This document shows, in pieces, positions 9,152 to 16,877 of a stretch of 48,263 nt of DNA (the first letter of the stretch is position 1; each line of letters begins with the position of its first letter). Below the pieces are notes generated by a model. That model saw nothing but the letters and a program-made list of their open reading frames with translations, had not been told where the DNA came from and ran no database searches. Origin of the DNA: Gammaproteobacteria bacterium F7 (lineage in GTDB: Bacteria > Pseudomonadota > Gammaproteobacteria > Pseudomonadales > IMCC2047); the NCBI GenBank assembly GCA_001593685.1, contig LUKI01000013.1, positions 1 through 48,263 on the forward strand. Reading direction: 5' to 3'. Both the position numbers and the translations under genes were made by a program.

Positions 9152-9442
9152 TTAGCTGCTTTTCTGTGCCGCTTTAAAGGCCGTTTTGGCTTCTTTTTTG
9201 GTCATGCCACCGAGGTCATTACAGGTGCCTTTGGCAACGGTGATCCATTCATCTGGAGCGTTGTCTACGGTTGCTTGACCGGCACAGGAATGGGTGCCTG
9301 CCAGATTGGCGCAGTCGTTTTGACCGGCTTTGGCGATGCCGTAGCATTTTTCCTTGCCACCAGCCAGTGCCGTGGGGGACATAGCTGTGCCTGCGGCAAG
9401 AGTTGCAGCCAGGGCTGCGGAAATAACCAGTGCGTGTTTCAT
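9152..9442 (-). CDS. bufA1: Bufferin-type precursor peptide (BufA1/DUF2282)
   Basis: A 96-residue precursor with a Sec-type signal peptide ([21 protein letters not shown], cleavage near residue 27) and a hydrophilic core with exactly four Cys: C33 ([13 protein letters not shown]), C44, C53 (GTHSCAG) and C74 (KGTCND). Known: proteins of this DUF2282 pattern are ribosomally made, MNIO-modified peptides exported to the periplasm to sequester copper. A strong ribosome site (GAGGAT) precedes the ATG. It sits directly upstream of bufB-bufC and 10 bp after the thioredoxin gene. Which Cys are modified cannot be told from sequence. Confidence 0.92.
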   Translation of the reverse strand: MKHALVISAALAATLAAGTAMSPTALAGGKEKCYGIAKAGQNDCANLAGTHSCAGQATVDNAPDEWITVAKGTCNDLGGMTKKEAKTAFKAAQKSS

Positions 9443-9452
9443 AAAAATATCC

Positions 9453-9785
9453 TCACTCGATTGGGGTTGTTATGTGTTGGTTTAACCAGTTGTTGAGCTG
9501 CTCTTCATTGTGCAGACCGCTGAGCCGACTGGCGATAACCCCCTGCTTAAAAAGCAGCAGGCTGGGCACAGAACGGACAGCGTAGCTGCGGGTTAGTTCA
9601 GGATGCCGGTCGACGTTAATGCTGATGCTTTTCAGCTTCGAATGCTGTGGACTGAGGCGGTTAACAACCGCCGCCAGTCGCTGGCATGGCTCGCACCAGT
9701 TAGCCGAAAACGTCGCTAACACCCATTGGTGTTGCTTCAAAAAGGGCGCTAGATCGGCCGCTTGTTTAAGTTCGCTGATTAGCAT
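9453..9785 (-). CDS. Thioredoxin-fold protein with CEPC active site
   Basis: A 110-residue single-domain thioredoxin. The active site reads W-C31-E-P-C34 instead of the canonical WCGPC, and the cis-Pro loop region [13 protein letters not shown] is present. No signal peptide is visible, so a cytoplasmic location is likely. It sits between the YHS-domain gene (18 bp) and the precursor peptide gene (10 bp) on the same strand. A reasonable role is keeping precursor cysteines reduced before MNIO modification or serving as an electron donor; this is an inference from position only. The Glu in place of Gly would be expected to shift the redox potential. Confidence 0.88.
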   Translation of the reverse strand: MLISELKQAADLAPFLKQHQWVLATFSANWCEPCQRLAAVVNRLSPQHSKLKSISINVDRHPELTRSYAVRSVPSLLLFKQGVIASRLSGLHNEEQLNNWLNQHITTPIE

Positions 9786-9803
9786 CGGCTTGTCGGTTAT
9801 TTG

Positions 9804-10280
9804 TTAGCGATCTTCCAGAACCGCATCCGTGTGGTATTTAATGTCCGGCCAGATACCGTCGGCAGCAGCAATGTTGCCCGACACATCTTTTTGCCACAGC
9901 TTCTGTACATTTTTATTGAGGTTTAAATACAGTTTGCCGTCGCTGATTCTCCAGGCCGTGGGGTCGGTATCAAATTTACGCTCTTTGGTGACACCAAAGG
10001 CACAGAAACCGCCGAATTGTGGTGCGTATTTTTCCGGATTGGCGCGGAAGGTGTCGCGATGCTCAGCTGAAGCAAACTGATAAATCGCATTTTTATAGGT
10101 GGCTGTGTAGTCATTGGAGCCCATCACGGGCTTGTTATCTACAAAGTATGCAACCGGGTCATAGCCTTTAATTGCCAGGTCATTTAGGTCGGCGTTTGCG
10201 TCAATATCAGCCGCGTTTGCCAGACTGCTGAGTAGTAGCGCGGAGGTGATTGCGGCAGCGCTGAATAATTTTTTGATCAT
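9804..10280 (-). CDS. YHS-domain secreted protein, first gene of bufferin operon
   Basis: A 158-residue protein with a signal peptide (MIKKLFSAAAITSALLLSSLANA) followed by a YHS-type domain: AIKGYDPVAYFVDNKPV, then YQFASAEHRDTFRANPEKYAPQFGGFCAFGV. The YHS fold is small and sometimes metal-binding (also found in copper ATPases); this secreted type is commonly annotated only as YHS domain protein. The upstream in-frame start at 10370 would add 30 non-signal residues; the ATG at 10280 has a GGAG ribosome site and gives a clean signal peptide. It is first in the operon, facing the AraC regulator. A periplasmic metal role is an inference. Confidence 0.87.
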   Translation of the reverse strand: MIKKLFSAAAITSALLLSSLANAADIDANADLNDLAIKGYDPVAYFVDNKPVMGSNDYTATYKNAIYQFASAEHRDTFRANPEKYAPQFGGFCAFGVTKERKFDTDPTAWRISDGKLYLNLNKNVQKLWQKDVSGNIAAADGIWPDIKYHTDAVLEDR

Positions 10281-10360
10281 GTTGTTCTCCAATAAATAGA
10301 TGTCTTCTGTGTCGGTACGGGAGAAACTATAGTGATATTTTTTGGACGAAAGTGTGCTTA

Positions 10361-10380
10361 TGGTCTGCAATAGTAGACCA
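10361..10380. promoter_or_regulatory. Candidate operator between bufferin operon and AraC gene
   Basis: Perfect 6-bp inverted repeat TGGTCT - 8 nt - AGACCA. On the minus strand a -10-like TATAGT lies at 10331-10326 with no good -35, so the dyad falls just upstream of the -35 position, as for an activator. It is 36 bp before the AraC start. Confidence 0.4.
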
Positions 10381-10415
10381 ATTGTCTTTTTTGTCGTTTT
10401 CTGGTGGAGTGAGAT

Positions 10416-11234
10416 ATGGATAAACTGTCAGCTATTCTTAATCGTTTTTCTATTTCGGCGGGCGTTTTTTATAGTGGTGGCCTGTGTGGTCTATCGGCTT
10501 TTGATGACGCAGAGTCTACGCAGGGGCACCTTCATTTATTGAGCAGCGGTCGAGTGCAGATACAGGACGGTAAAGGAAGGCAGATCAGGCTGGAACAGCC
10601 GTCGCTGGTGTTTTACCCCAAGCCAATCAGGCACCAGCTCATTGCCGATGAAAAAGACAAGGCTCGGGTCGTTTGTGCGTCTATTCAATATGGAACGGGC
10701 CCTAACAATCCACTGGCGAATGCATTACCGGAGGCTGTGATTATTCCGCTGGCGGAGTCTGCCATGCTGCAATCAAGTACCGCGCTGTTGTTTGACGAAG
10801 CCTTTCATGAACGCAGTGGCCGTGACGCGATGATGGATCGTCTGACAGAAATTTTTCTGATCCAGTTACTACGCCACATGATGGATAGCGGGAAGCTTTC
10901 TCAAGGCATGTTGGCCGGCTTATCGCACCCGCAGTTGGCGCAGGTGATCACGGCGCTGCATCAGCACCCGGAGCAACAGTGGACGCTGGAAAGCATGGCA
11001 TCGCTGGCACTGATGTCTCGCTCCAGTTTTGCCGAACATTTCCGTGAGTTGGTGGGGCAATCACCGGGCGACTACTTAATCGAGTGGCGGGTCGCGGTGG
11101 CGCAGAGCATGTTGAAAAAGGGCAAGCCTGTCAATTTGGTCGCCAACGCAGTTGGTTATGACAGTGCTTCGGCGCTGGGGCGCGTGTTTCGCAAAAAAAC
11201 CGGCCTGTCACCGAAGCGGTGGTTGCAGCAGTAG
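10416..11234 (+). CDS. AraC family transcriptional regulator
   Basis: A 272-residue regulator. Seen: an N-terminal cupin-like sensor (about residues 15-110, with LLSSGRVQIQDGKGRQIRLEQPSLVFYPKPIRHQL) and a C-terminal double helix-turn-helix (about 170-272) with ALMSRSSFAEHFRELVGQSPGDYLIEWR and VGYDSASALGRVFRKKTGLSP. The ribosome site GGAGTGAG precedes the ATG. It is divergent from the YHS-trx-bufABC-doxX operon, with an inverted repeat in the gap; control of that operon is the simplest reading. The inducing ligand is not evident; cupin AraC proteins of this kind sense small molecules, not usually metals. Confidence 0.9.
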   Translation: MDKLSAILNRFSISAGVFYSGGLCGLSAFDDAESTQGHLHLLSSGRVQIQDGKGRQIRLEQPSLVFYPKPIRHQLIADEKDKARVVCASIQYGTGPNNPLANALPEAVIIPLAESAMLQSSTALLFDEAFHERSGRDAMMDRLTEIFLIQLLRHMMDSGKLSQGMLAGLSHPQLAQVITALHQHPEQQWTLESMASLALMSRSSFAEHFRELVGQSPGDYLIEWRVAVAQSMLKKGKPVNLVANAVGYDSASALGRVFRKKTGLSPKRWLQQ

Positions 11235-11368
11235 GGAAAAGCAACTTTTATGACAGCTTGACTGAAATCAAGTCGGTGGACATGTTTATCAAGATAATAC
11301 AGCCTGGGTCTGTTTCGGCCCGGTGGTTTTACATTTGATGCAGTTTTTAACTTATCAGTCAGGGCATT

Positions 11369-12523
11369 ATGTTTAAAGATTTTCTGAGTCTGTTCGGTAC
11401 TCCGCCGGCCAGTTCTCTGCAGCGTAAGGATCAGTGGCTTGCGCTATTCGCCTCCTTTGTTGCGATGTTAGTGGTTGGTGTTGTGAATAGCCTGCTATCG
11501 CCAGGCTTTCCGCACTTGGTGTTGGTCGCATCGGTTGGCGCCACCATTGTGCTGGTGTTTGTGGTGCCAACAAGTCCGTTTTCACAACCCTACTCGGTTT
11601 TAATGGGGCACTGTCTTGGGGCGGTGGTTGGCGTGAGCTGTGCTTATCTGACGCTGGAGGTCTATTGGGCTGCGGCTATTGGTGTTGCGTCGTGCATTTT
11701 ATTGATGTTTTTGACCCGCTCCATGCACCCTCCGGCCTGTGCAACAACGATGATGCCGATTATTGTTGGTGCGGATACCGTTAACGGTTTCTATTTCGTC
11801 TATTTCCCCGTGCTCAGTAATATGCTGTTGCTGGTGTTGGTTGCGTTTCTGTTTCATCGTTTTCTGTTGAAAAAAGAGTATCCGACGCAACCAACGCCAA
11901 CCAGTGACCCTATTCATAAACATAAAGATGCCAGCCCGTTGGTCAGGCTGGGCTTGCAGCCTGCCGATTTAAAAGGGGCTCTGGAAGAGATGAATAGCTA
12001 CCTGGATATTTCAGAAAAGGACCTGACCCGTGTTTACAGTTTGGCGCAGCAGCGGGCTTATACCCGTAAATTTGGTGAGGTGCGTTGCAAGCATATTATG
12101 TCGCGGGATGTGATAACGGTGGCTCCGAATACGCCACTTGAAGAGGCCTGGAGTTTGCTGCGCGCGCACAAAATTAAGGTATTACCGGTGCTTGATGATG
12201 ATCGTAAGGTGGTGGGTATCGTGTCTTTGGTGGATTTCGTCAAACGCGCGCACCTGAAAGGGTTTGATGACATGTATGAGCAATTGGAGGGGTTTGTTAA
12301 AGGGCAGGAGGGCAAGCCGCCCCACGTCAGTGAGATCATGGTAAGCCCGGTATTTAGTGTCAATGAGCGGGACTTTATCGCTCAGATTGTACCCTTGCTA
12401 TCGGATCAGGGCATGCACCATGTGCCGGTGCTGGATGCTGACCAGCAGTTAGCCGGCATTATTACCCAATCGGATTTAATTGCGGCGCTTTATTCGAGTT
12501 CAGCAAACCAGAACCTGGGCTAA
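11369..12523 (+). CDS. HPP family membrane protein with two CBS domains
   Basis: A 384-residue protein. Residues 1-170 form an HPP transmembrane domain of about four to five helices with the signature SMHPPAC; residues about 235-375 are a CBS pair (ITVAPNTPLEEAWSLLRAHKIKVLPVLDDD and FSVNERDFIAQIVPLLSDQGMHHVPVLD). HPP proteins of plants and cyanobacteria have been linked to nitrite transport; the function of bacterial HPP-CBS fusions is not settled, and CBS domains usually sense adenine nucleotides. The start follows a plausible ribosome site (CAGGGCATT). Its stop overlaps the convergent DUF3833 gene by 4 bp. Confidence 0.9.
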   Translation: MFKDFLSLFGTPPASSLQRKDQWLALFASFVAMLVVGVVNSLLSPGFPHLVLVASVGATIVLVFVVPTSPFSQPYSVLMGHCLGAVVGVSCAYLTLEVYWAAAIGVASCILLMFLTRSMHPPACATTMMPIIVGADTVNGFYFVYFPVLSNMLLLVLVAFLFHRFLLKKEYPTQPTPTSDPIHKHKDASPLVRLGLQPADLKGALEEMNSYLDISEKDLTRVYSLAQQRAYTRKFGEVRCKHIMSRDVITVAPNTPLEEAWSLLRAHKIKVLPVLDDDRKVVGIVSLVDFVKRAHLKGFDDMYEQLEGFVKGQEGKPPHVSEIMVSPVFSVNERDFIAQIVPLLSDQGMHHVPVLDADQQLAGIITQSDLIAALYSSSANQNLG

Positions 12524-13041
12524 GGTTTTCGCATCGTCAGAATGACTTCACCGACGCTAAAACCAAACTTGCTCATGCGGGTTTTGTTGATGATGACCTT
12601 ATCCGTCACCTGATATAGCCAGTCATCCATGGTCAGGGTGATGGTGTCGCCATCAATCGGTACGTTAAGTTGGTAGCGCATGTGAATGGCGTTGCCGGCA
12701 AAACGCAGCTCCGCCTCACCCTCAACATCTTCAGCGCTGCCAATCCACGTGCCATTTTGGTCGGGCTTGAATAGCCAGTCGCGCAATTGCTTCTCGCCGT
12801 CACTCCAGTAAAAGACCTCTTCGAGGTTTCCCTGTTTTTCATTCCAGCTGGCGTTAATGTCGGCGGTGAAGTGGCGTAAGAGTTCGCCACTGCGACTCAG
12901 CACAATACCTTCAACCTTGATTGGACCGTTAAAAAAGTCATAGGGATCAAATTGCGGCTGGTTTTGACTGTATTGCGAAACATCTACATGACTGCAGGCC
13001 ATTAGCAGTAGGGAAGATATCGTAATGAGTAGTTTTTTCAT
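12520..13041 (-). CDS. DUF3833 family lipoprotein
   Basis: A 173-residue protein with a lipoprotein signal peptide: MKKLLITISSLLLMAC, lipobox LLMAC with Cys16. The mature part has the DUF3833 pattern (FDPYDFFNGPIKVEGIVLSRSGELLRHF, later DDWLYQVTDKVIINKTRMSKFGFSVGEV). Probably an outer-membrane-anchored lipoprotein of unknown function. It is convergent with the HPP gene, overlapping at the stop codons. In other genomes DUF3833 genes sit near DUF1365/DUF2878-type lipid genes; none are here. The family call is good; there is no functional evidence. Confidence 0.88.
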   Translation of the reverse strand: MKKLLITISSLLLMACSHVDVSQYSQNQPQFDPYDFFNGPIKVEGIVLSRSGELLRHFTADINASWNEKQGNLEEVFYWSDGEKQLRDWLFKPDQNGTWIGSAEDVEGEAELRFAGNAIHMRYQLNVPIDGDTITLTMDDWLYQVTDKVIINKTRMSKFGFSVGEVILTMRKP

Positions 13042-13131
13042 GCTGTGCTCCTGATGTTTTTAGTGAAACGCTTAGGGCATAAATTTGGATCGCAGATAAA
13101 CCAGAAACAGTAACCTGTCGTAACAGACACT

Positions 13132-13623
13132 ATGAATATTTTTGTGCTGGATAACGATATTGATCAATGTGCACGATTTCATTGTGATCAGCATGTCGGA
13201 AAAATGGTGCTGGAAAGTACGCAGATACTGTGTACAGCACTCAACCTGCGCGGTGTAAAAACGCCCTATCGACCAACCCATGTGCATCACCCCTGTGTGC
13301 ATTGGGCTGGCGAATCACAGGAAAATTTCCGCTGGCTGGTGGCATTGACCGAAGCGCTGAATCGTGAATTTTGCTGGCGCTATCAGCGTGCTAAAGATCA
13401 CGCATCAATGGTGGTGTTACGGGAAATTAAAAACCAGAAACTTGAGTCGCGTGGCCTGACACCTTTTGCGCAGGCTATGCCCGAACAATACAAAGTGCCG
13501 GGCGATGCGGTTGCTGCCTATCGTGCTTTTTATTGTGGCGAAAAAGCAGGGTTTGCCACCTGGAAGCGGCGTGCCATGCCTGACTGGTTTGTGCCGACCC
13601 TGGTCGAAACGGGGTCTCCATGA
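13132..13623 (+). CDS. Conserved hypothetical protein, phage-shared type
   Basis: A 163-residue protein beginning MNIFVLDNDIDQCARFHCDQHVGKMVLES. Conserved-looking features are the N-terminal LD-x-D, HCDQHV-KM, HPCVHW and a C-terminal Tyr/Trp-rich end (YRAFYCGEKAGFATWKRR). I recall similar proteins in phages and bacteria, generally unnamed; a distant link to pyrimidine-dimer glycosylase-like proteins is possible but unproven. There is no signal peptide or membrane segment. Its last 4 bases overlap the start of the next gene (ATGA), so the two are probably co-translated. Real gene by coding pattern and coupling; function unknown. Confidence 0.78.
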   Translation: MNIFVLDNDIDQCARFHCDQHVGKMVLESTQILCTALNLRGVKTPYRPTHVHHPCVHWAGESQENFRWLVALTEALNREFCWRYQRAKDHASMVVLREIKNQKLESRGLTPFAQAMPEQYKVPGDAVAAYRAFYCGEKAGFATWKRRAMPDWFVPTLVETGSP

Positions 13624-14327
13624 GAGCGTTAGTGGTTGGCGGCAGTGGTGGTATTGGCGCGGCACTGGCGATGCAGTTCTGTGAGCGTGACGATATTGAC
13701 CAGGTTGTGGTCAGTTGGCACCACCGGCGACCTGTTATTCAGCATCAAAAACTTGCCTGGCTGGCGCTAGATTTGTTGGATGAAGGCTCCATTGCAACGC
13801 TGTTTGGGCAAGTGGGTGAGATTGATTATGTTATAAATACGGTGGGTTTTTTACACGGCAAGGGTTGGTCGCCAGAAAAAACCGTTAGCAAGCTCGATAC
13901 AGAGCTGTTTATGTACAGTATGTCGATTAACGTGTTGCCTACATTACTGTTGGCAAAATATGCCCGTTCGAATCTGGCTGCCAGTGAGCGCCCCGTGTTT
14001 GCAGCGCTTTCAGCGCGCGTTGGCTCCATCACTGACAACCACTCCGGCGGTTGGCATAGTTATCGGTGCTCAAAGGCAGCCTTAAACATGGCCCTTAAAA
14101 ACATCAGCATTGAATGGCGGCGCGTTTTACCGAGGTGTGTGGTAGCGGCACTGCACCCGGGCACAACGGATACGCCCTTGTCGAAACCCTTTCAAGCCAA
14201 TGTCGCCGCTTCTCAGCTATTCAGTCCTGAACGAGCGGCTGCTCACATGCTAAATACTATTGATAAACTAACGCCGCAGGACACTGGCAACTTTTGGACC
14301 TGGGATGGAAGTAAGTTGCCTTGGTAG
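13620..14327 (+). CDS. Short-chain dehydrogenase/reductase (SDR) family oxidoreductase
   Basis: A 235-residue classical SDR. Seen: the Rossmann motif GGSGGIG (about residues 8-14), the NxxG-type segment INTVGFLHG, the catalytic Ser in ALSARVGSI, and the Y-x-x-x-K pair in YRCSKAALN. It resembles C-factor-like SDRs that bind NAD(P); the substrate is unknown. It starts inside the stop of the preceding hypothetical gene (ATGA overlap), so both are one operon. The C-terminal FWTWDGSKLPW is typical of this subgroup. Confidence 0.9.
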   Translation: MRALVVGGSGGIGAALAMQFCERDDIDQVVVSWHHRRPVIQHQKLAWLALDLLDEGSIATLFGQVGEIDYVINTVGFLHGKGWSPEKTVSKLDTELFMYSMSINVLPTLLLAKYARSNLAASERPVFAALSARVGSITDNHSGGWHSYRCSKAALNMALKNISIEWRRVLPRCVVAALHPGTTDTPLSKPFQANVAASQLFSPERAAAHMLNTIDKLTPQDTGNFWTWDGSKLPW

Positions 14328-14361
14328 TGGCGTCTGCAAGTAATGGCGACGCAGGTAATTT

Positions 14362-14574
14362 TTACTGGTAGCTTGGTTTGCTGATTTGGTGTTTGTTTAG
14401 AAAGGTATCGACACGGCCTGCATTCCAGCTGGCACCGGAGACCATGTAGAGTTTGCGATAGTTGAGCTCATCGGCCACCTGTCGAGTGCTTAATTGTTGT
14501 CTTAGCAGGTCGATGATGATCGGTTTGGTTTGATCTTCAGGCGTTGTGTTAGCCATATCTTTGGTATTGGGCAT
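14362..14574 (-). CDS. Small hypothetical protein
   Basis: About 70 residues (76 if the in-frame ATG at 14592 is used), mostly charged and helical: DLLRQQLSTRQVADELNYRKLYMVSGASWNAGRVDTFLNKH. QLSTRQVADELN could be a helix-turn-helix-like stretch, but I do not recognise the family. GAGG lies 12 bases before the ATG at 14574, a long but possible ribosome site; the ATG at 14592 has none. It is convergent with the SDR gene. It may be real, with modest support from its even composition. Confidence 0.5.
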   Translation of the reverse strand: MPNTKDMANTTPEDQTKPIIIDLLRQQLSTRQVADELNYRKLYMVSGASWNAGRVDTFLNKHQISKPSYQ

Positions 14575-14592
14575 TATTTTTCTTTGCCTCAT

Positions 14593-14932
14593 GTTGTTTG
14601 AATAAGCAGGCTGATGATTATCGACGGGAATTATGTCGTTTTAATGACTGTTTTCCGCACAGAACACGTCGAATTATTACAACATCAGGTAATAACAAAT
14701 GATTGAAATGGCTCGTGATCTGGTGCGACATTCTTCGGCTTTTGAGCGGGTTAATTAAACGCTTGGTGTGTCGAGGGTCCTTCTATTGCCGCTTCTAATT
14801 TAGAGGCTTGGAGCTGAGTAAGCAGAGAGGCGGTATCTTGCTTAATCTGAATAGGTTAAAAAATATTGAAATACGAGCTGAAAATATTGTTATTTGAAGA
14901 GAAAATACCACTTCAAATGAAAAGGTTGCACA
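14593..14932. other. Intergenic gap, 340 bp, largely unassigned
   Basis: AT-rich on the right side. I see only very short ORFs (for example a 19-codon frame from 14700) without ribosome sites and no RNA gene. A possible promoter for the mscS-like gene lies at its right end. Confidence 0.5.
14866..14893 (+). promoter_or_regulatory. Possible promoter of the MscS-like gene
   Basis: TTGAAA (14866-14871), a 16-bp spacer and TGTTAT (14888-14893), 40 bp before the ATG. Confidence 0.4.
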
Positions 14933-15448
14933 ATGAGCTTTCTAATTTCTATCAGCATTTTATTGGCACTATTTGTCAGTATTCGTTTCACCACCTCAAC
15001 CATTGAGCGGTTTGGCGTAGCTAAATCGGTCAGCCCTTATCGGGTGAAGTACATTGCCAAAACGGTAAATTTGGCGCTCGTTATCTTTTACCTGATTCTG
15101 CTGGTGACGTTTTTAGGGATTGAATACTCACAAATTTCGATTTTTCTTTCTTCTGTATTTGCTGTTATTGGCGTTGCATTGTTTGCTCAGTGGTCAATTT
15201 TGAGCAATATCACGGCAAGTCTGATTATCTTTTTTGGATTTCCTTATCGAGTGGGTGACTATATTCGAGTTATTGATGAGGATGATGGGATCAGTGGCGT
15301 TATTGTAGAGATATCTCTTTTTCATGTGTTGATTAAAAAGGGCGATGAGCTAATCACCTACCCCAATACTCTCATCCTGCAAAAGGCGGTCGTGAAGTTA
15401 CCCGCTGGGCCGGTGGTGTCATCGGATGAGCCGCCGAATGACAAGTAA
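14933..15448 (+). CDS. Small MscS-family mechanosensitive channel protein
   Basis: A 171-residue membrane protein containing only the core of an MscS channel: three hydrophobic segments (about 3-17, 45-65 and 70-105), then the beta domain (NITASLIIFFGFPYRVGDYIRVIDEDDGISGVIVEISLFHVLIKKGDELITYPN). Canonical MscS is about 280 residues; the C-terminal alpha/beta cage is missing. Known small MscS-like proteins of this size exist, so it is not necessarily a truncated gene; the stop is followed directly by the convergent oxidoreductase. Role: possible tension-gated solute release. The start follows AAAAGGTTGCACA. Confidence 0.85.
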   Translation: MSFLISISILLALFVSIRFTTSTIERFGVAKSVSPYRVKYIAKTVNLALVIFYLILLVTFLGIEYSQISIFLSSVFAVIGVALFAQWSILSNITASLIIFFGFPYRVGDYIRVIDEDDGISGVIVEISLFHVLIKKGDELITYPNTLILQKAVVKLPAGPVVSSDEPPNDK

Positions 15449-15469
15449 ACGGTTGTCTAGGTGACTTGC

Positions 15470-16807
15470 CTACAACCCAGACCAATCGCGCAATCGATAC
15501 CAGCGCTCGACAACCGGAACTATTTTTGGCGCGATGATTTGAAAGGGGTGGCTCGGTAGTGGTTCGTCGCCGAAAGGCGTGTTACCCGATTGATGGCTAA
15601 TGACCCGTTCAGCAATTTTTGCGCCGAGATACACGGAGCGCGTGACGCCGGTACCGCAATAACCACAGGCGTAGTGGATGCCCTGTTCGTTAACGCCTAT
15701 GTGAGGCATGTCATCAAAGCTGTAGCCAATTAAGCCTGACCAGCAAAACTCAATTTGGGCGCTGCCTAAGCTGGGGAATACCCTCACCATGTCATCGCGT
15801 AGATGACGAAAGGCGCGCCAGTTTTTTTGCTTTTCTCCCTGGATCATGTGGTCGCCCCAGCGGCCAACTCGTCCGCCCCACAAAATGCGTTTGCCATCGG
15901 GTGATGGACGGAAATAGTGAAAGGCTCTGGCTGAATTTCCATAGGCGCGCATATTGGGTAACAGGTGCTTTACCGTATCGCTACTGAGTTCTTCGGTGGC
16001 GATAATGGCCGACCCCACCGGAACAATTTGGCGTTCCGTTGTTGAATTGGTGGTGCCACCATAACCGTTAGTGGCAAGGATCACATCCTGTGCATGAATA
16101 GCACCTGCATTGGTGTTTATATGAAAACCTTGCGCGACTTTCTTGATGTTAGTGACGGCGGTATTTGCCTGTAGTATTACGCCAGCGGTTTGCGCTGCTG
16201 CTGTAATGCCTTTATGAAGTTTTCCTGGGTGAACCAGCCCGTCGCCAGGCAAAACATAACCGCCATGATAAAAATCCGTGTTTACCTCCCGATGCTGTTC
16301 GGATTTGGGAATCATTTGAAATTCGACATGGGTGCGCTTATTTAAGGCCTCCATTTCGCGAGCCATTGCCTCGTAGTGCTTGGGTTTAACGGCGCCCCTA
16401 AAACGTCCCACTTCCTGTAGGTCGCAATCGATGCCCTCCTGTGCAATCAATTGCTTGAGGTAGGAGAGCATTTGTACGCCTTCGTTGAGCAGCACTTTTG
16501 CTTTGGCGGCGCCAAATCGGTTTTCCAGCTGGCCAATCGGAATTTTTTGGTTGCCGCTGCCTATTTGGCCGCCATTGCGAGTGCTGGCGCCAAAGCCAAT
16601 GGGGCCTTGGTCAAAGACAACCGCTTTTTTCCCCGCCTTTGCCAGCGTTAGCGCAGCAGAAATGCCCGTAAAGCCACCACCAATAACGGCAACATCGATA
16701 TTCTTTAAGTCAGTCAAATCGTGGTTTTGTTGGTAAAGCGGAGCGGCCTCCCACCAATAGGGGTGGTAGTGGGAGGAGGAAAAAGGCTGAGATTGATCTG
16801 TGCTCAT
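15470..16807 (-). CDS. FAD-dependent oxidoreductase, PuuB/OrdL-like
   Basis: A 445-residue DAO-type flavoenzyme. Seen: an N-terminal dinucleotide motif VAVIGGGFTGISAALTLAKAGK (about residues 39-60), the FGASTRNGGQIGSGNQ segment typical of gamma-glutamylputrescine oxidase-like enzymes, and a C-terminal YACGYCGTGVTRS FAD loop. Known relatives oxidise primary amines or N-substituted amino acids to an aldehyde or imine. It lies 70 bp downstream of an aldehyde dehydrogenase on the same strand, so a two-step amine-to-aldehyde-to-acid route is plausible. The substrate is not determinable. The start has an upstream GGAA; family confidence is good. Confidence 0.88.
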   Translation of the reverse strand: MSTDQSQPFSSSHYHPYWWEAAPLYQQNHDLTDLKNIDVAVIGGGFTGISAALTLAKAGKKAVVFDQGPIGFGASTRNGGQIGSGNQKIPIGQLENRFGAAKAKVLLNEGVQMLSYLKQLIAQEGIDCDLQEVGRFRGAVKPKHYEAMAREMEALNKRTHVEFQMIPKSEQHREVNTDFYHGGYVLPGDGLVHPGKLHKGITAAAQTAGVILQANTAVTNIKKVAQGFHINTNAGAIHAQDVILATNGYGGTTNSTTERQIVPVGSAIIATEELSSDTVKHLLPNMRAYGNSARAFHYFRPSPDGKRILWGGRVGRWGDHMIQGEKQKNWRAFRHLRDDMVRVFPSLGSAQIEFCWSGLIGYSFDDMPHIGVNEQGIHYACGYCGTGVTRSVYLGAKIAERVISHQSGNTPFGDEPLPSHPFQIIAPKIVPVVERWYRLRDWSGL

Positions 16808-16877
16808 GTTCTATTTTCCAAATTTGCTCCGAGGGTAATCTGCCATGATTGAAAACCTAATGGTGATTTGGTGAGGC

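Noticed and set aside
14700-14759. A 19-codon ORF in the 340-bp gap
   Set aside because: Too short, no ribosome site and no supporting context.
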